Shown here: positions 44,049 through 56,676 of the stretch, in pieces
How positions within the stretch are numbered: position 1 is the first letter of the stretch
Layout: every line of letters starts with the position of its first letter
Translations under genes and position numbers: made by a program
Assembly (NCBI RefSeq): GCF_003576645.1
Contig: NC_044925.1
Span: 8,773,657 to 8,837,656, forward strand
Origin: Ipomoea triloba
Lineage: Eukaryota; Streptophyta; Magnoliopsida; Solanales; Convolvulaceae
DNA: 64,000 bases
Reading direction: 5' to 3'
Notes under the pieces: generated by a model
The model's input: the letters and a program-made list of their open reading frames with translations, nothing else
Told to the model about the DNA's origin: nothing
Databases searched by the model: none

Positions 44049-47000
44049 ATGGGGCAGCAGAAGGCGTTGATCTATGCGTTCGTTGCCCGTGGGAACGTTA
44101 TACTGGCGGAGCACACCGACTTCAGCGGCAACTTCAACTCCATAGCCTTTCAGTGCCTCCAGAAGCTTCCAGCCTCCAACAACAAGTTCACCTACAACTG
44201 CGATGGCCACACCTTCAACTACCTCGTCGATAACGGCTTCAGTAAGTATCCCTTTTTATTTCGCAATTTACCGTAAATGGAATATTTTAAATATTTATAT
44301 TTATTTATCTTGGCAAAATGAAGGGGATGTGAGTTTATTTACTTCAACTTCTACTTATTTGATGTTACTATTGGAGTGCATTTTTTAGATGCGTTTTTTC
44401 TTTAGCCTAATAGTTGAGGTTGTTGAAAGAAAGATATTGATTTAGTTAATATGGTAAAAAATGAGCTAACTGCACAATTGAGGTCTGTTTACTTGTCCTG
44501 AATTTGATGCATTTGGGGCTTTAAGAGTTCACTATTGAGATTGTATAGGAAGCTGGCGATGCATTGTGGAGTATCCAGCTATTCCGCCTTCTGTTTTAGA
44601 TGGAAAAGAAAGTTGATTTTTTATTAATACTTCTTACTTGTCCTTTGTTATAATAAATTATTATTATTGTTGTTGTTGTTGTTGTTGTTATTATTATTAT
44701 TATTGGTACCATGATCCTGGCCCCATGTCAGGTAGTCACATTGGGTTTTGACTAATCTAGTTGAGTTGCTACCACACACAAAAGACCCCATCTGAGTTAC
44801 ATAAATCATATAAATATGTCTTTTGGCAACATGCATTATAATTATGTGCACATACTTGATCATGTAAATAAATTCATTTTGAAACATAAATCCTTTGACA
44901 ACTGGCTTTAATTAAGTAAAGTAATTGCCTTATTTTCAAATGGAGACTCTCCATGAATTTAAGATGAAATTATCTAAATTATAATTACCATGCAGAAATA
45001 TATGTTTTAAGATGAATGTTTGATGCATTATAATTATATTAATCAGTATCTGAAGTTGTGTATTTGTTTCTTTTGTAAATTGAGACACAAAGGTAAGCGG
45101 ATTTCTGGAAATAGGGAGAGACTATTAAATGTATTGGCAAGTGCAGTGTGTGATATACATTACCATAAAATAATATAAGCTTGGTTGTCATATCCTATTG
45201 TCTATCGGAACTTGCCAATTCATGTGCAGCTATATTCCTTTATGAATGAGTTTGCATGTTAACATTCTCAAATGATTAGTTGGTGGAAGTTATGAACTTT
45301 TAATATTTCGTTTCAACTGTCTGTATTGCCTCATGATGATTTAATGGTTGCCTCAATTCCTACAAATGGTACTGGAAACATCTATTTTGCCTATTGGGTA
45401 GTTTTTCTATCTAGTGCTTGAAGATCTTCTGTATCTGAATATTTTGTCCTCAAAGCTAAGGCAACTATAAAAGAAATGATTGGGTATCTGATATTTGTAT
45501 ACTAGAGTTCTTCATTAATACTTTTGGTTCATCATTAAGTGGCCTCCTTCCTGGCCAATATTCATTGAATACTTGTAGGATTACTGATTTGTAGTTTTGC
45601 AGCTTATTGTGTTGTTGCTGAAGAATCCGCTGGAAGACAGGTCCCTATGGCATTTCTGGAGCGTATTAAGGATGATTTTGTAGCAAAATATGGTGGTGGA
45701 AAGGCTGCAACTGCTCCTGCTAATAGCCTTAACAAGGAATTTGGGTACTCAATTTTAAATTTGATCAGGAATTGTGTCGGAGATTTTCTATTATCTCATC
45801 TTATTGGATTGAACTGTTTTTGTAGGGCTAAATTGAGGGAGCATATGCAATATTGTGTTGACCATCCTGAGGAGATAAGCAAAATTGCAAAAGTTAAAGC
45901 ACAAGTTTCTGAAGTCAAAGGTGTCATGATGGACAATATTGAGAAGGTATACAAATGTTTGTTAGCTTTTTTTCTTTTGACCAAATTGTGGTTATATTTG
46001 ATATCTCTATTATCTTGGACTCTTGGTGGCTTTAATTCTGCGAAAAGAAATATAAAAAAATAAAAATTAACATTTCAAGTACTATAGTTTAAGAGATTGT
46101 CAATAGACAACTCTAGTGCACCCCTTTCATTCCATTTGATTGCTTTTTAAGATCATTAAAGAAAACAAACAAATAAACAAATATTTACTCCTCACATGTG
46201 GAAAGCGATTGCTCCGTTGCTTAAGTGATGAAGTGAGCGTGAGTGAGCCTTCGTCATAATGCTTCAATGAAGCTATGGTGAACAAGTGCAGAAAAGAGAT
46301 TGTGAGTGCTTATCTGTGAAGTGAAAGCATTATGCGAAATGTGCCTCTGTCCAAAAGGCGCAGTCAATGCAGTCAACAGTGGTAGAGTTAGGGTTTAGAT
46401 AGAAAATACCTTGTCCAAACACTCCAAAATGAGTGACGAACGTAGACCGATAGTTATTCCGGCAATTTTCTCAGTTATGTCACATCTCCTACTATTGATT
46501 CCAGGGTTTTTTTTTGTCACTGGGTTTCGCTTTATTTATTTGTTTATTAATTATTATTATTATTATTATTATTATCATTATTATTTTATATAAACTCGAG
46601 CTAGAGGTGATGACTCAGACACCATCCCATACCATATTCTTAGATGATTGTATGATTCACTGTGAAACTCTGTTTTTGTGTCCATAAATCCTAGATGCAT
46701 TTGGGTGGTTGGCAGGGCACTTAGTGCTGTTTCTGTTTTTTTTTTTTAAAATAATAAAATTAGGCAGTAAGTTTATTAAGTATTTCATTCATATTGCTTA
46801 TATATTTTACTTTAATTAATGTATTGCTGCATTCAATGTGGCACAATTTAATTAATGCATTGTTCCTATTGTTTGGATAATATGATTTTTTTTCAAATAA
46901 AAAACAAAAGATCCAGGATGGGAGCATTGCTTTTAGTATTAATTATTAACTCTTTTTTTTTTGTTTGTTTTTGTTTTTGTTGAACAGAGTATTAATTATT

Positions 47001-50000
47001 AACTAGTATTTGATGTTTTCTGACTATTTGATCAACACAATTAACAATTGTGCTTGTTCTATTCTAATTTCTAGGGGTGTGCAAACTTCGGTAGAAAATT
47101 GGTTAACCGACCGAACCGAAGAATTTCGGTTAACCATTTTTTAACCGATATAATTTGGTTCGGTTAATGGTTAAGGATTTTACATAATTTCGGTTATTGG
47201 TTAATCCGGTTTGAAATTCTCGGTTAACTGAAATTTTATATATATTATTTACTCCTAAATATTAAACAACAATATTAAATTATTAAAATTATTAACCAAT
47301 ATGTGCATTTGACTTTCCCTAAAAGTCTAAAACAATATTACAAAATTACACTTTCCCTAATATTAATTTTTATTTATAATTTTAAGGATTTCAAAATTTA
47401 GTTACAAATTTTGGTTAATCGGTTAACCGGAAAAAAATTTCAGTTCGGTTAATTCGGTAATAGAAATTTCGGGTCTGTTAATGGTTAAAGGTTTAAAAAT
47501 TTCGGCTGACTTATTAACCGAATGCACACCCTTAGTAATTTCAGCTGAACTAAACTAATTTAACTAAAATTGCATGCAAATCATTTACCTATCCTTTTAA
47601 AGCGTTAAGCCATTAAGATATTTTCAACTTCGTGTCATTCTGAACAAAGCAATGCTTCGCTTTGCGCTTTAAAGTGAGGCAATGCCTTGTTGCTTTGCTG
47701 CGCTTTTTGTTTTTAAAATCTGTGTTACTCTTTAGCATACTCAAAGATTAAGGAGCTGTAACTCTGTAAGTATTACCTGAATTCAGGTATGGGTTTATGT
47801 TTAGAATGAATTATTTATAATTCAGACCCTGATCTATACATGCCTCTGACAATCTTGATTGCTTATAGTTGTGGGGGGTGCAAAGTCTAGTTCAATATAA
47901 AAAGCGTGATTGCTGGCTGATTAGTATATTGTCATTAATCTCAAGGAAACATGGGCTTGTTATGGTTCCTAATTATTATCATCTAGTCTCTAGAAGGCTT
48001 TATATGGATACCTTAGATAAATGATTGCTTATAAAGAGATCTATACCTTTTAGAGTGTTCTTCCAGAGTATCACTCTTGAATATTAGCTTTCTTGTTATT
48101 TACTTGATGTGTTAGAGGCTTCAACGGGTGAAAGTTGGTTTCTTCTAGAAACATTTTCCTTGCCTTTGATAGGTGTTAATTTGTAGTTACAAAATGATTC
48201 TATTTTTTAACTAGACCAAGTATCAATTATATAAAAATATAAGCATATTGCATCCTTAATCATTGATGTATATTTCATTTTCATCCTTAAATAATTAATG
48301 TGTATTTTAATTAACATAATAAAAAAAATATAATCATATTGTCATACTATTCCATTATTCATTAATCATTTATACTTATCTCAACACAAGCATCATATGT
48401 ATTCAATATTAATCAAGCATTATGCATAATTAATATTCTCTAAAAACAACAAATTCAAAGCATTAATTAATTAAGGATTAATTTAAAATAAAAAACAATT
48501 GAATGCTTCAAATAATTAATTAATTTGTTTTATTGTTTTTTCTTAAAACCCCATTGACTAGAGTCCAGAGAGCCCCACTGTCTAAATTAATTAATTATAC
48601 GCTAATTAAATATATAAAGTATTTATTAATTCAGATTTTCTTTTAGATTTAAAAAAAAGGATGAACTTATCTTGCTTAGTGTCCAGAGAGAGAACATGTG
48701 TGAGAAAGTGTGATATAAGAGGAAGAGTTGAGAGTTGAGACTGCATTTTTTGTTGGTCTTCTTCCCCCACCCACTGAAAAAATAAAGAGAAATAAGTGAT
48801 TTGGCAGAAGAAGAAAAGCATACTTGTGATTCATAGGCTTGAGAGATCAGTGAAGGATGAGGCAATTTGATGGAATTGCAAAAACCGTTGGCTGCCAAAA
48901 AGTTTAGTAGGTTTTGGAGTTTGATCAGAGGCAATTCTCAAGGTCAATTGTGTCATAGCAGCCAAGATAGTGTGTTTTGAACCCTCAATTTCATCTTGTT
49001 GACTGTGTTACCTTGCTTAGTAATCAAAAGCGCTCTTTGGAGTGAAGCGATTACTTTGGTCTGCTTTCATACATTTCAGTGCTTCCCTGAAGCAAAGCGC
49101 AAGCCTGTCGCTCGTGCCTGCTCTGTTGCTTAAGCAGCAGAGTGATTGCATTTGACAAGAGTGAAGTTCTTGCATTTGGCAAAATTTTTTGGGTGAGAAT
49201 GCTCATAACATTTTATGCAGAATGTGAAATGAGCAATTTATTGCCAAGGCAACCTTCTCTATAAGTTTCATGTACCTTTTGTGCAGTTCATTCATGCAGA
49301 TTTTAGAATACTTATAGGAATTACATGTATCTCTCTCAGGCCAAAGATGATATATAATCTCACATCTTTTATCTACTAAAACTAAATTGTTGACTCCAAT
49401 TAGAAGTTAGTTCGGGGCATTTTTTGAAATTAAGGGCATTATAATCCATATAGTTGACCACAACTAAACTGAGAGTACACATTAGTGGAGTTGAGTATTA
49501 GAGTCTGAAGATTTAATTAGTAGAGGACAGGAGGTTCTGATTTGAGGAACAGGGAATAAAAAATATGGATCACTGAATAAAAATAAAATAATGGAAATGA
49601 AGCAAATTGAAGTGAAAGTCCAATGCTTCATCTTTTTTGTAGAGATACCACTGAATATAAAACTTGTCTGTGTTCATGCATTAACCCTAAATCTTCTGAA
49701 TCATGCTGATGAATGCAAGGGCAGACTTTTTTGAGATGGGATGGGGTTGTAGAGATAGAACCAGTTGTCTTATTTCTTCTCTTTTCTCATGTACATAAGC
49801 TAGTAAATGAGTTGTAATGAGGTGTAGTATTCTTCAGCGTTGTTCCTACGCTGTCGTGTCTAACCAAGCGCTCCTGGCATTTAAATTCAAACTGATATAT
49901 ACTATTTTGTACCCTGGAAACTGATCACGGGCTACTTTGGAAAGGGTTCTCTTCAAATCTTGAAATGCTGGAATGTTGTTTCATCTCCTATCATCTGATG

Positions 50001-51055
50001 GTTGATTTGGTCCCTATGCTTATAAAATGACCATTTTGAACAAAGTTTATCTAAATGTCTGGCAATTGCCCAGATCCAGATGGACCAATTCAACAGTGCC
50101 ATAATATAAGTATGATGCAGCTGATGGTTTACTAGAAATGATCCATTCATATACAGTAATTCGTTCATGTCATCTCAAGAAGTAAAGAGCAGAATAAAAA
50201 AGTGAATCAATGAAATTAGAGCTTGATTGGTCCCCAAATGACATTTCATCCAATCTTGAAATCCAAGAAAATCATATATTTATTGATATGTTATTCAAGG
50301 TCTGTTGCTTAGCACTTGGTTGCAATAGCAATAATAGTTAAGCTGTTTCTTTTAAAATTTGCTTGGGGAAATTTCATATTCTCAAGTGTAATATTCTACA
50401 ATTTTTACGACTTCTGTACTTGTTCACACTTCACTAATAAAAAGTTATTGATAGCAGTGTTATCAAGGCGTCGCCTAGGCGACGTCTAGGCGACGCTTAG
50501 GCGTCCGGTCGGTCGAGACCGAACGCCTAATGTGCTCGCCTCGCCTAAGTGCATAATACAACCCCAAAACTCCACAACATACATGGGTAGAACCTACACA
50601 CTAAGGCGAGTCTACCGGTGTAATTTCTAGCTGGAGAAGTCGCCGGAATCGGCCTCACGCGCCGGCGCGTGGAGTCGGATTGGCAGCACGGCGGCGGCGT
50701 GTGGAGGAGCGTGGTGGCTCCGATGGCGGAGCGCTTCGAGCTCTGGCGTCGTCCTCCTGTTCCGAGCAAAGCCCACCCCTCTTTGTGGAAACATTATGGA
50801 GCAAAATAGGAGCAAAATAAGGATGTTTGCATCAGTAGAGTTAGTGCTAATAGTGGGAGTAGTATTTCCAGGAAAAGAGTTCCTTTTTGTCTCAATTCTT
50901 ATGTATATATATGTGTAATTCAGTGTTTAGTGGTAATACATAGAAATATACAAAAGCTTTTAATTTCACTCTTCTCAAGGCTACCACTTCCTAGAGTAGA
51001 GTAAATATGGTTGCCTATTTCCAACACACATCATGCCTAATTGCCTATTCACATC

Positions 51056-51095
<40 letters not shown>

Positions 51096-52050
51096 CTCAT
51101 CGCCTAGGCGGTCGCCTAGTCGACTAGTCGACTAGGCAGTTGACGGCATCTCGCCTAGAAAGTCCGCCTTGATAACTATGATTGATAGAGATATTATCAA
51201 GTTGGAGGGCTCACTGTTTGGTGATATGCTGTAATTGATATATGTATTTTCATTTGTTTGCCTTTGATCTGTTGAGTTTAAGAAACCTCAAGCAAACCTA
51301 TATACTTATTTATGTTTCCTGATACAGGTTCTAGATCGTGGAGAAAAGATAGAGCTTCTTGTCGACAAGACTGAAAATCTTCATCAGCAGGTATGACTTT
51401 TTCTTACTCTTTTTGCTTCTACACTTTTACTTATGGTAGTATCACTAGGTTTGAGAGTATAGATCTGCAATCCTTGGGCTCTTCACAAATTGAAAGAAGC
51501 TCTGTTGCCTTCATTCCTATGAACTTTATGTTGCCCAAATTACTCACTGGTGATGTAATTCTAGATATTTCTCAAATAATGAATGGGATACATAAGTATA
51601 CATCTTATCGACAAAGTAATAAGAGTATTGTTAGCAAGCTTGACTGCAGAGTTTCAAATACTAATACCCAAGCTTCGCTGTTTCATACCTTCACTACCCT
51701 TATTCCACATCAAACTCCAATCCTACTGTCCTAACCTCAGAACATGAGCATGGGTTTAGAGAGGTTATCATAGTTTTTGCTTTTGAACTCCTCAAACTAT
51801 ATGGTTATTACTCTGTTGGCATATACGTGATATACCAGAATAAGCTAAAATGCAGGTCCAGATCAGGTACCAATTTTAATAGTTTGTTTTTTTGGAACAG
51901 GCACAAGACTTCAGGAATACTGGCACAAAAATCCGGAGAAAGATGTGGCTGCAAAACATGAAGGTGAAGTTGATAGTGTTGGGTATCATCATAGCCTTGA
52001 TCCTCATCATAGTACTCTCTGTTTGTCATGGCTTCAACTGCGGAAAGTGA
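44049..52050 (+). CDS. VAMP721: Vesicle-associated membrane protein, VAMP72 group R-SNARE
   Basis: Five exons: 44049-44241, 45603-45744, 45826-45946, 51328-51390 and 51901-52050. All introns are GT/AG, and the phases join to 222 codons plus TGA. The longin domain covers about residues 1-110 ([29 protein letters not shown]). The R-SNARE motif is about 123-183, with the zero-layer Arg at 156 ([12 protein letters not shown]). A C-terminal membrane anchor lies at about 197-215, followed by a short tail ending NCGK. Length matches the family (219-221 residues in Arabidopsis). These proteins sit on secretory vesicles and pair with plasma-membrane Qa-SNAREs in exocytosis, cell-plate formation and defence secretion. 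VAMP721 and VAMP722 cannot be told apart here. No disabling change is seen; intron 3 is 5,381 bp and full of repeats. Confidence 0.95.
44648..44705. repeat. (ATT)n(GTT)n(ATT)n microsatellite in intron 1
   Basis: Trinucleotide run of ATT, then GTT, then ATT. The poly-Asn frame over it on the other strand is an artefact. Confidence 0.9.
46198..49165. repeat. Dispersed 'aagcg' repeat segments in VAMP intron 3
   Basis: Three stretches with related wording: about 46198-46340 (gaaagcgattgctccgttgc), 47616-47715 (caatgcttcgctttgcgctt) and 49018-49165 (agcgctctttggagtgaagc, ctgaagcaaagcgcaagcct). They may be pieces of one older element later split by insertions. No clear ends. An (ATT)n tract is at about 46549-46586. 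Confidence 0.4.
47072..47534. mobile_element. hAT-type MITE in VAMP intron 3
   Basis: 463 bp. Ends are TAGGGGTGTGCA and the complement of TAAGGGTGTGCA. The flanking 8-mers, ctaatttc and gtaatttc, match at 7 of 8 positions. The interior repeats cggttaaccg / ggttaaccga motifs in both orientations. Confidence 0.85.
50455..51180. mobile_element. hAT-type MITE (GCCTAGGCG family), copy 2, in VAMP intron 3
   Basis: 726 bp. The left end is CAGTGTTATCAAGGCG; the right end complements to CATAGTTATCAAGGCG. It has an exact 8-bp duplication attgatag (50447-50454, 51181-51188). Subterminal GCCTAGGCG motifs are shared with 39165-39611. The middle holds a GC-rich stretch (about 50630-50770) unlike the ends, possibly captured, and a (TA)n tract at about 51059-51092. 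Confidence 0.9.
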
Positions 52051-52417
52051 TGGTTTTCTATTCTATATATCTGTAGAAGGCACACTATATTCTGTCTTAG
52101 TGTTTGTCTGTGGAAACACGATGTTAAAAAGAAAGATACTTGCACTGTGTATGTATTAAGGGTGCGAAATTTCTTTATTTTGGTGCAATAGAAACCATTC
52201 TCTTTTTTGCATCTCCATAGTTATCCGCTGGCAGTTTTTCTGTGATTCGGCAGTTCTAATATAATGTCTGTTCAGGTCAAGCTAGAATGTTGGATAGTAT
52301 TTCAACCAGTTTTGTCATTTTTAGTCCTTGGATGTTTCCAATTCTGGCAGTTTTACTATCATTTTCTAAATCTTAACTACTTGCGTTACACAGTTATTTA
52401 GGGCCTAAGGACTATTA
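52051..52417 (+). other. VAMP 3' untranslated and downstream sequence
   Basis: No gene. The first few hundred bases are T-rich and probably hold the 3' untranslated region. No canonical AATAAA was found; aatagaaacc near 52189 is a weak candidate. Confidence 0.4.
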
Positions 52418-52720
52418 GGGTGTGTTTGGTAACCCGTAAAATGACTTCCGGAAAATGTTTTCCAAGTTTTCTGTGTTTGGCAACGTCCGGAAAATGTAGT
52501 CAACAGAAAATGTTTTCCGTTGACCAAGGAAAATCAGTTCATTTTTTCGGAAAATGACTTACGGAATTTTTTTACGTAAGTCATTTTACGGAATCGCCAG
52601 ACTAGCTGTTTCGCATGTTTTTTACCAAAATCAAGTCATATCATCCATGACCATGAACCAAGGAGGTGGGAAAATCGCCGGAAACCTTTGCTACATTTTT
52701 TTATTTTATTTTTTATTTAT
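52418..52720. mobile_element. Tourist-like fragment
   Basis: Starts GGGTGTGTTTGGTAAC directly after TTA, the same terminus as the element at 27732. It repeats the phrase ggaaaatg(a/t)ctt in both orientations. The right terminus is not visible, so it is probably truncated. Confidence 0.6.
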
Positions 52721-53399
52721 TTTTTTAATTTTTTTATAAATTCTATTTTTTTATTAAATACTATTATTTTAATGTCAGATTGAATGTCAGTTGCCAGACT
52801 CCCAAACCATAGTACCAGATTGAGTGTCAGTTGCCTTTGCCAAGGCATGGATAAGATGGTTCGTTAATCTATAAATGAAGCTATTTGAATAGGAACTAGT
52901 AGTGCTAATAAGAGTTGTGCAATCGTTAATACAATGCCACATATGAAAGAGCACCGGTATTCCCTGTGAGGCCTCGAGCTACAATCTAACAATTCGTTTC
53001 CACCTGAACCTCACTGAGCCCTTTGTTTGTTAAAATTCGTGGTAATTTGTCTAGTTTGATTACTTAAGAGTGATCTAAGTGTTAGTTAAATTGTAAATTA
53101 ACAAACTCGGTTAAGGGCTTTACGCTTCCTAATCGAACAATCACTAAACTAGTTTCAAAACTATCAAAATATTACAGTTTGCACAATTAACAAGTAGGTA
53201 ACCAAACGAAAGTAACAAAAAAAGACACATGATTTTGTAGCCCAGTTCAGGGTACACACTCCTACACCTAGGGGCATCCCATGGAAAAGACTGCCCAATT
53301 CACCATTAACTTCAGAAAAGAGATTCACTGAATCAACCAACATGAAGAACACGAATAACTTAATTCAAAACACCAATGATTTAGCTAGGTTGATGAGTT
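52721..53399. other. Intergenic, no gene recognised
   Basis: Contains a short duplicated phrase (cagattgaatgtcagttgcc and cagattgagtgtcagttgcc, about 52776-52833). Part of 53030-53400 may belong to the downstream LTR. No supported coding. Confidence 0.35.
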
Positions 53400-55022
53400 C
53401 GTTCTTTGGTGAACTGACTTGTGATGCGTCCATTCGAATGGACTGCTCGAGAAATTCTCTAAGCTAACAGTCCGAAACCTTAAAATATTGGTGAATGTGA
53501 TCTAAGACAAAATGTATCCTAGGTTCATTTCCAAGAAAGCTATTTTCCAAAAAGCCTTAGACATTTTGTGCAGAACAAAAATATATGTTCAGTGCAAATT
53601 AAGTCTTTAACGACTGAAAAATCTGACAAGCTACCTACTCTCCGAATTACTCGGTAGTCTCTACCCATTGGTTAATAGCCACTTGAAATTGGTTTCCCCT
53701 CCAATGGACCATTTTCATTCGTCTATAAATACCTTCTTCTAAGACTGAAGAAGGTGTTGGTCAGTCGAAAATTCTTAAGTGTTCAAACATTCAAAGCAAT
53801 CAAGATTTTTTTAACATCTAGTGACCAGTGAGAGAAAGAGACAAGCTACAAAGAGTACATCCAAATTACAAGAGACTTGAGGTTCTTTCAAAGAGAAGAT
53901 CAAGATTATCAAGCCATGCTCTCTTTGTTGGAGAAAGAATAATTTTTTTCTTCTAACTTGTACCCTCTACACTACTACAAAATTGAACATATAAATATGA
54001 CTTTCCACTACACCTCTTGAATAAAGGTGTAGTGGATAGTTGAAAAAATAAATATAATGGCAATACCGTAAATAAATGCATAAGAATACACTACACCTCT
54101 ATTTAAAAGGTGTAGTGGATTCTCAACAAAAAAATAACGTGTCCACTTTCCGCTACACCTCCACGTGGAGGTGTAGTGGAAAGTCAATATTATTTAGAAA
54201 GAAAATACTTTCCGCTACACCTGCTATGTGGAGGTGTAGTGGAAAGTCAATATTATTTATATAAAAAATACTTTCCGCTACACCTGCCATGTGGAGGTGT
54301 AGCGGAAAGTTAATAAGTTAAAATAATAATAATAATGGAGAAATTATTTTACTTATTAGCTGTTGATTAAGATTGTATTATGACTACATTATTAGAGTGA
54401 TTTAAACTGCATACCAATTATCAAATTAAATATCTATCTACTTCGTAATTATTAACAGAATAATAGAGAGACGAATTATTATTATTATTATTATGTTAGA
54501 TAATAAACATTAAAAAGGACCAATTCTACCATCAACAAAATTAAAATTAAAATCTTAATAAGAGGATAATCATTTTATCCAAATTAAATTCTCACACCAT
54601 ACTCTTACTCTCACTAAATATTTTTTAAAAGAAAATCAGAATAACCTATTAGAGTTTACGGTTGGCTTCGTGTTCAAAGCGTGGACGTCCGAATATTGTA
54701 CTGGAGATAGTGCAATCATCCTAGAAGTTCAAGGATAAGAGTGGAGTAGGCTAAGTTGGTCGAACCACTATAAAAAAGCCTCTCTCTCTCTTTACTTGCT
54801 ACTTTTCATTGCATTTTATCAAGAACCAAACCGAACTCTTTCAAGAACAAACTTGCCTGCAAACAAAGCTTAAAAATGGTTAACTAATATTTCCTCTGTG
54901 CATAACTCTCGAAACGTTAAAGTTACCACTCGGGTACTCTAACAATTCGCAAGAATTTTCAAAATCTACCAAGTCTATTCACCCTCCTCTAGATTGGTTC
55001 CCTAACCCTATCGGGACCAACA
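53400..55022 (+). mobile_element. Copia LTR (solo or orphan), interrupted by a CACTA-like element
   Basis: The right edge CGGGACCAACA at 55022 matches the end of the copia LTR at 4088-5329, read on its own strand. Other shared landmarks, in the same order, are a TATA box with CTATAAATACC (about 53720), GAACCACTATAAAA followed by a CT-rich run (about 54761-54800), and caccctcctctaga near the end. No primer-binding site follows 55022. The left edge is not clear; 53400 is approximate. Confidence 0.6.
53970..54320. mobile_element. CACTA-like element made of tandem hairpin units
   Basis: Begins CACTACTACAAAATTG. It then has four units of about 65-75 bp, each a small inverted repeat: ctttccgctacacct, a short spacer, aggtgtagtggaaag. 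A matching right terminus was not found, so the right end is approximate and the element may be truncated. No coding. Confidence 0.65.
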
Positions 55023-55829
55023 ATATATGTATATATATAGGGTTGCATTCTAATGAAAACTCCCTTATAATACAAACATATGGATTAATGATGGCCAGTA
55101 GATTACATAAAATGAACGGCTGCAGATTAATGAACACATATAATTGGAGTGTAGGATTTATACAAGAAAAGGGTAATTAAGACAAATCAATAGGTAATAA
55201 TCAAATCAGTTATATTTGGAATGCAATTCCGCGAACAAATTAGGTAGTGTAACTTTGGTATGATTAATATACTAGTTTCACATAGCCAACCAAAAATGAC
55301 GTAGGGATCTGACGACGACGAAGAGGGGAAGTCCCATGGATGCGAATGCTCGAGGAATAGCAGCTAACAACTCAGGTTTGTAATCCCATATTCAATATTT
55401 TGGTGTAGAGAAATAGCGGACATGGATAACAAAGATGATTTTATGTTCGGCGAGGAAAACTATTTGCTTATGACTTCTGTTCGAATTACGTAGAAAATGA
55501 TTCACCATGGTCCGTAAGAATTTTTCTGTTCGCACCATGCACACACACAAGTAGTTAGCAAACGCAGACACTTGAGATGACCAGAATGAGAGGGATGAAA
55601 TTTCATCCAGTAATTCCGCCTTTATACATCACTAATCATCAACGTGAGTCTCTTATGGAATTACAACCTTTATTATATAAATCAATGTTAGGAAATAATT
55701 TATTCCTAACGTTGATTCATATAATAAAGGTGTCATGCTTATATGAATCAAGTGAGAGAGATGTGTGTTTGTGCTAAGAAATATTAGGGGTTCAATTCCC
55801 TTTATTGCTTCAATAAAGCTTTATGGATT

Positions 55830-55882
<53 letters not shown>
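55023..55882. other. Intergenic with one long hairpin and (TA)n
   Basis: No gene recognised. A hairpin lies at 55666-55731 and a pure TA tract at 55836-55882. Confidence 0.5.
55666..55731. repeat. Long near-perfect hairpin
   Basis: 28-base arms (acctttattatataaatc at the outer left) with 26 of 28 Watson-Crick pairs and a 10-base loop. It could be a very short MITE or a small-RNA precursor. Confidence 0.8.
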
Positions 55883-55887
<5 letters not shown>

Positions 55888-56164
55888 CTGTTCAAATGTG
55901 GCTGCACCTTCCCGTGTGGTTGGTGCGGTTCACACCACTCAATGTTATAAAATGCACCACAATGAAAATACACCAAACACCCAAAATAATGCACCATAAT
56001 TCCCCTGCCCCTAATGGTGCATTTGCTAACACTGTGTGGTGTATATTTGCATACCTAGTGGTGTGTTTTTTGGTGATGTGTACCTAACGGTGCATATTTG
56101 TGTGGTGCATTTTCTAACACTGAGTGGTGTATATCTGTAAGACGCGGCCACACTTGAACTCTAC
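55883..56164. mobile_element. TA-microsatellite-flanked MITE, copy 2
   Basis: Starts gaaatctgttcaaatgtggc, then ccttcccgtgtggttggtgc and cacaccactcaatgtt, the same terminal sequence as the element at 25242-25570. It ends in cggccacacttgaactctac. (TA)n lies directly to the left; (CT)n (56165-56188) then (TA)n (56189-56237) lie to the right. Confidence 0.75.
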
Positions 56165-56165
56165 C

Positions 56166-56237
<72 letters not shown>

Positions 56238-56241
<4 letters not shown>

Positions 56242-56480
56242 TTATTTATTTATTAATAATGAGATGTAATTTATAATGTGTTTTTTAATTGAATTATTTT
56301 ATCAAATTAATTATGTTTCATATTTTGTTTTGAATATTTTTATAAAGTTTTGATGTGCTTTATTTTTTGCCTATATCCAACAATATTTATGATTATATTT
56401 TTAAAGTGTTGTTTTCATTAAACTATCTCTTCTATTTTAATATTTTGCCCCCACTAAAAAAAATTCTAACTCCATCACTG
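56238..56480. other. A/T-rich spacer
   Basis: No feature recognised beyond short (ATTT)n next to the TA tract. Confidence 0.5.
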
Positions 56481-56589
56481 CTTCCCACCAAGACAAAACT
56501 AATGAACAAGAGGTGTTGAGGTTGACCCAATATGTTTGAGGTGTGGCAACGAGATTGAAACTTATGTACATGTGTTACTTCTTTGCTGA
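56481..56589 (+). pseudogene. LINE fragment, zinc-binding end of reverse transcriptase (zf-RVT)
   Basis: A short + strand piece reads LPTKTKLMNK, then after a one-base shift GVEVDPICLRCGNEIETYVH and VLLLC. This is the zinc-binding motif (CxxC...HxxxxC) found at the C-terminal side of plant L1-type reverse transcriptases. Only this remnant is left. Confidence 0.65.
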
Positions 56590-56643
56590 GTTATCATAGG
56601 TGTGTGGACGTCCTCTCCACGCATGCAGGCTATAATATTTTCC

Positions 56644-56676
<33 letters not shown>

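Noticed and set aside
45647..46063. 138-codon frame taken as a complete gene
   Set aside because: It is VAMP exons 2 and 3 with the 81-bp intron and part of intron 3 read through. The spliced form gives the family sequence.
48606..48934. Small minus-strand frames in VAMP intron 3
   Set aside because: No motif, overlapping frames of similar length, A/T-rich intron sequence.
50545..50815. Minus-strand frames with Arg/Pro/Ser-rich sequence
   Set aside because: GC-rich interior of a MITE; no domain recognised.
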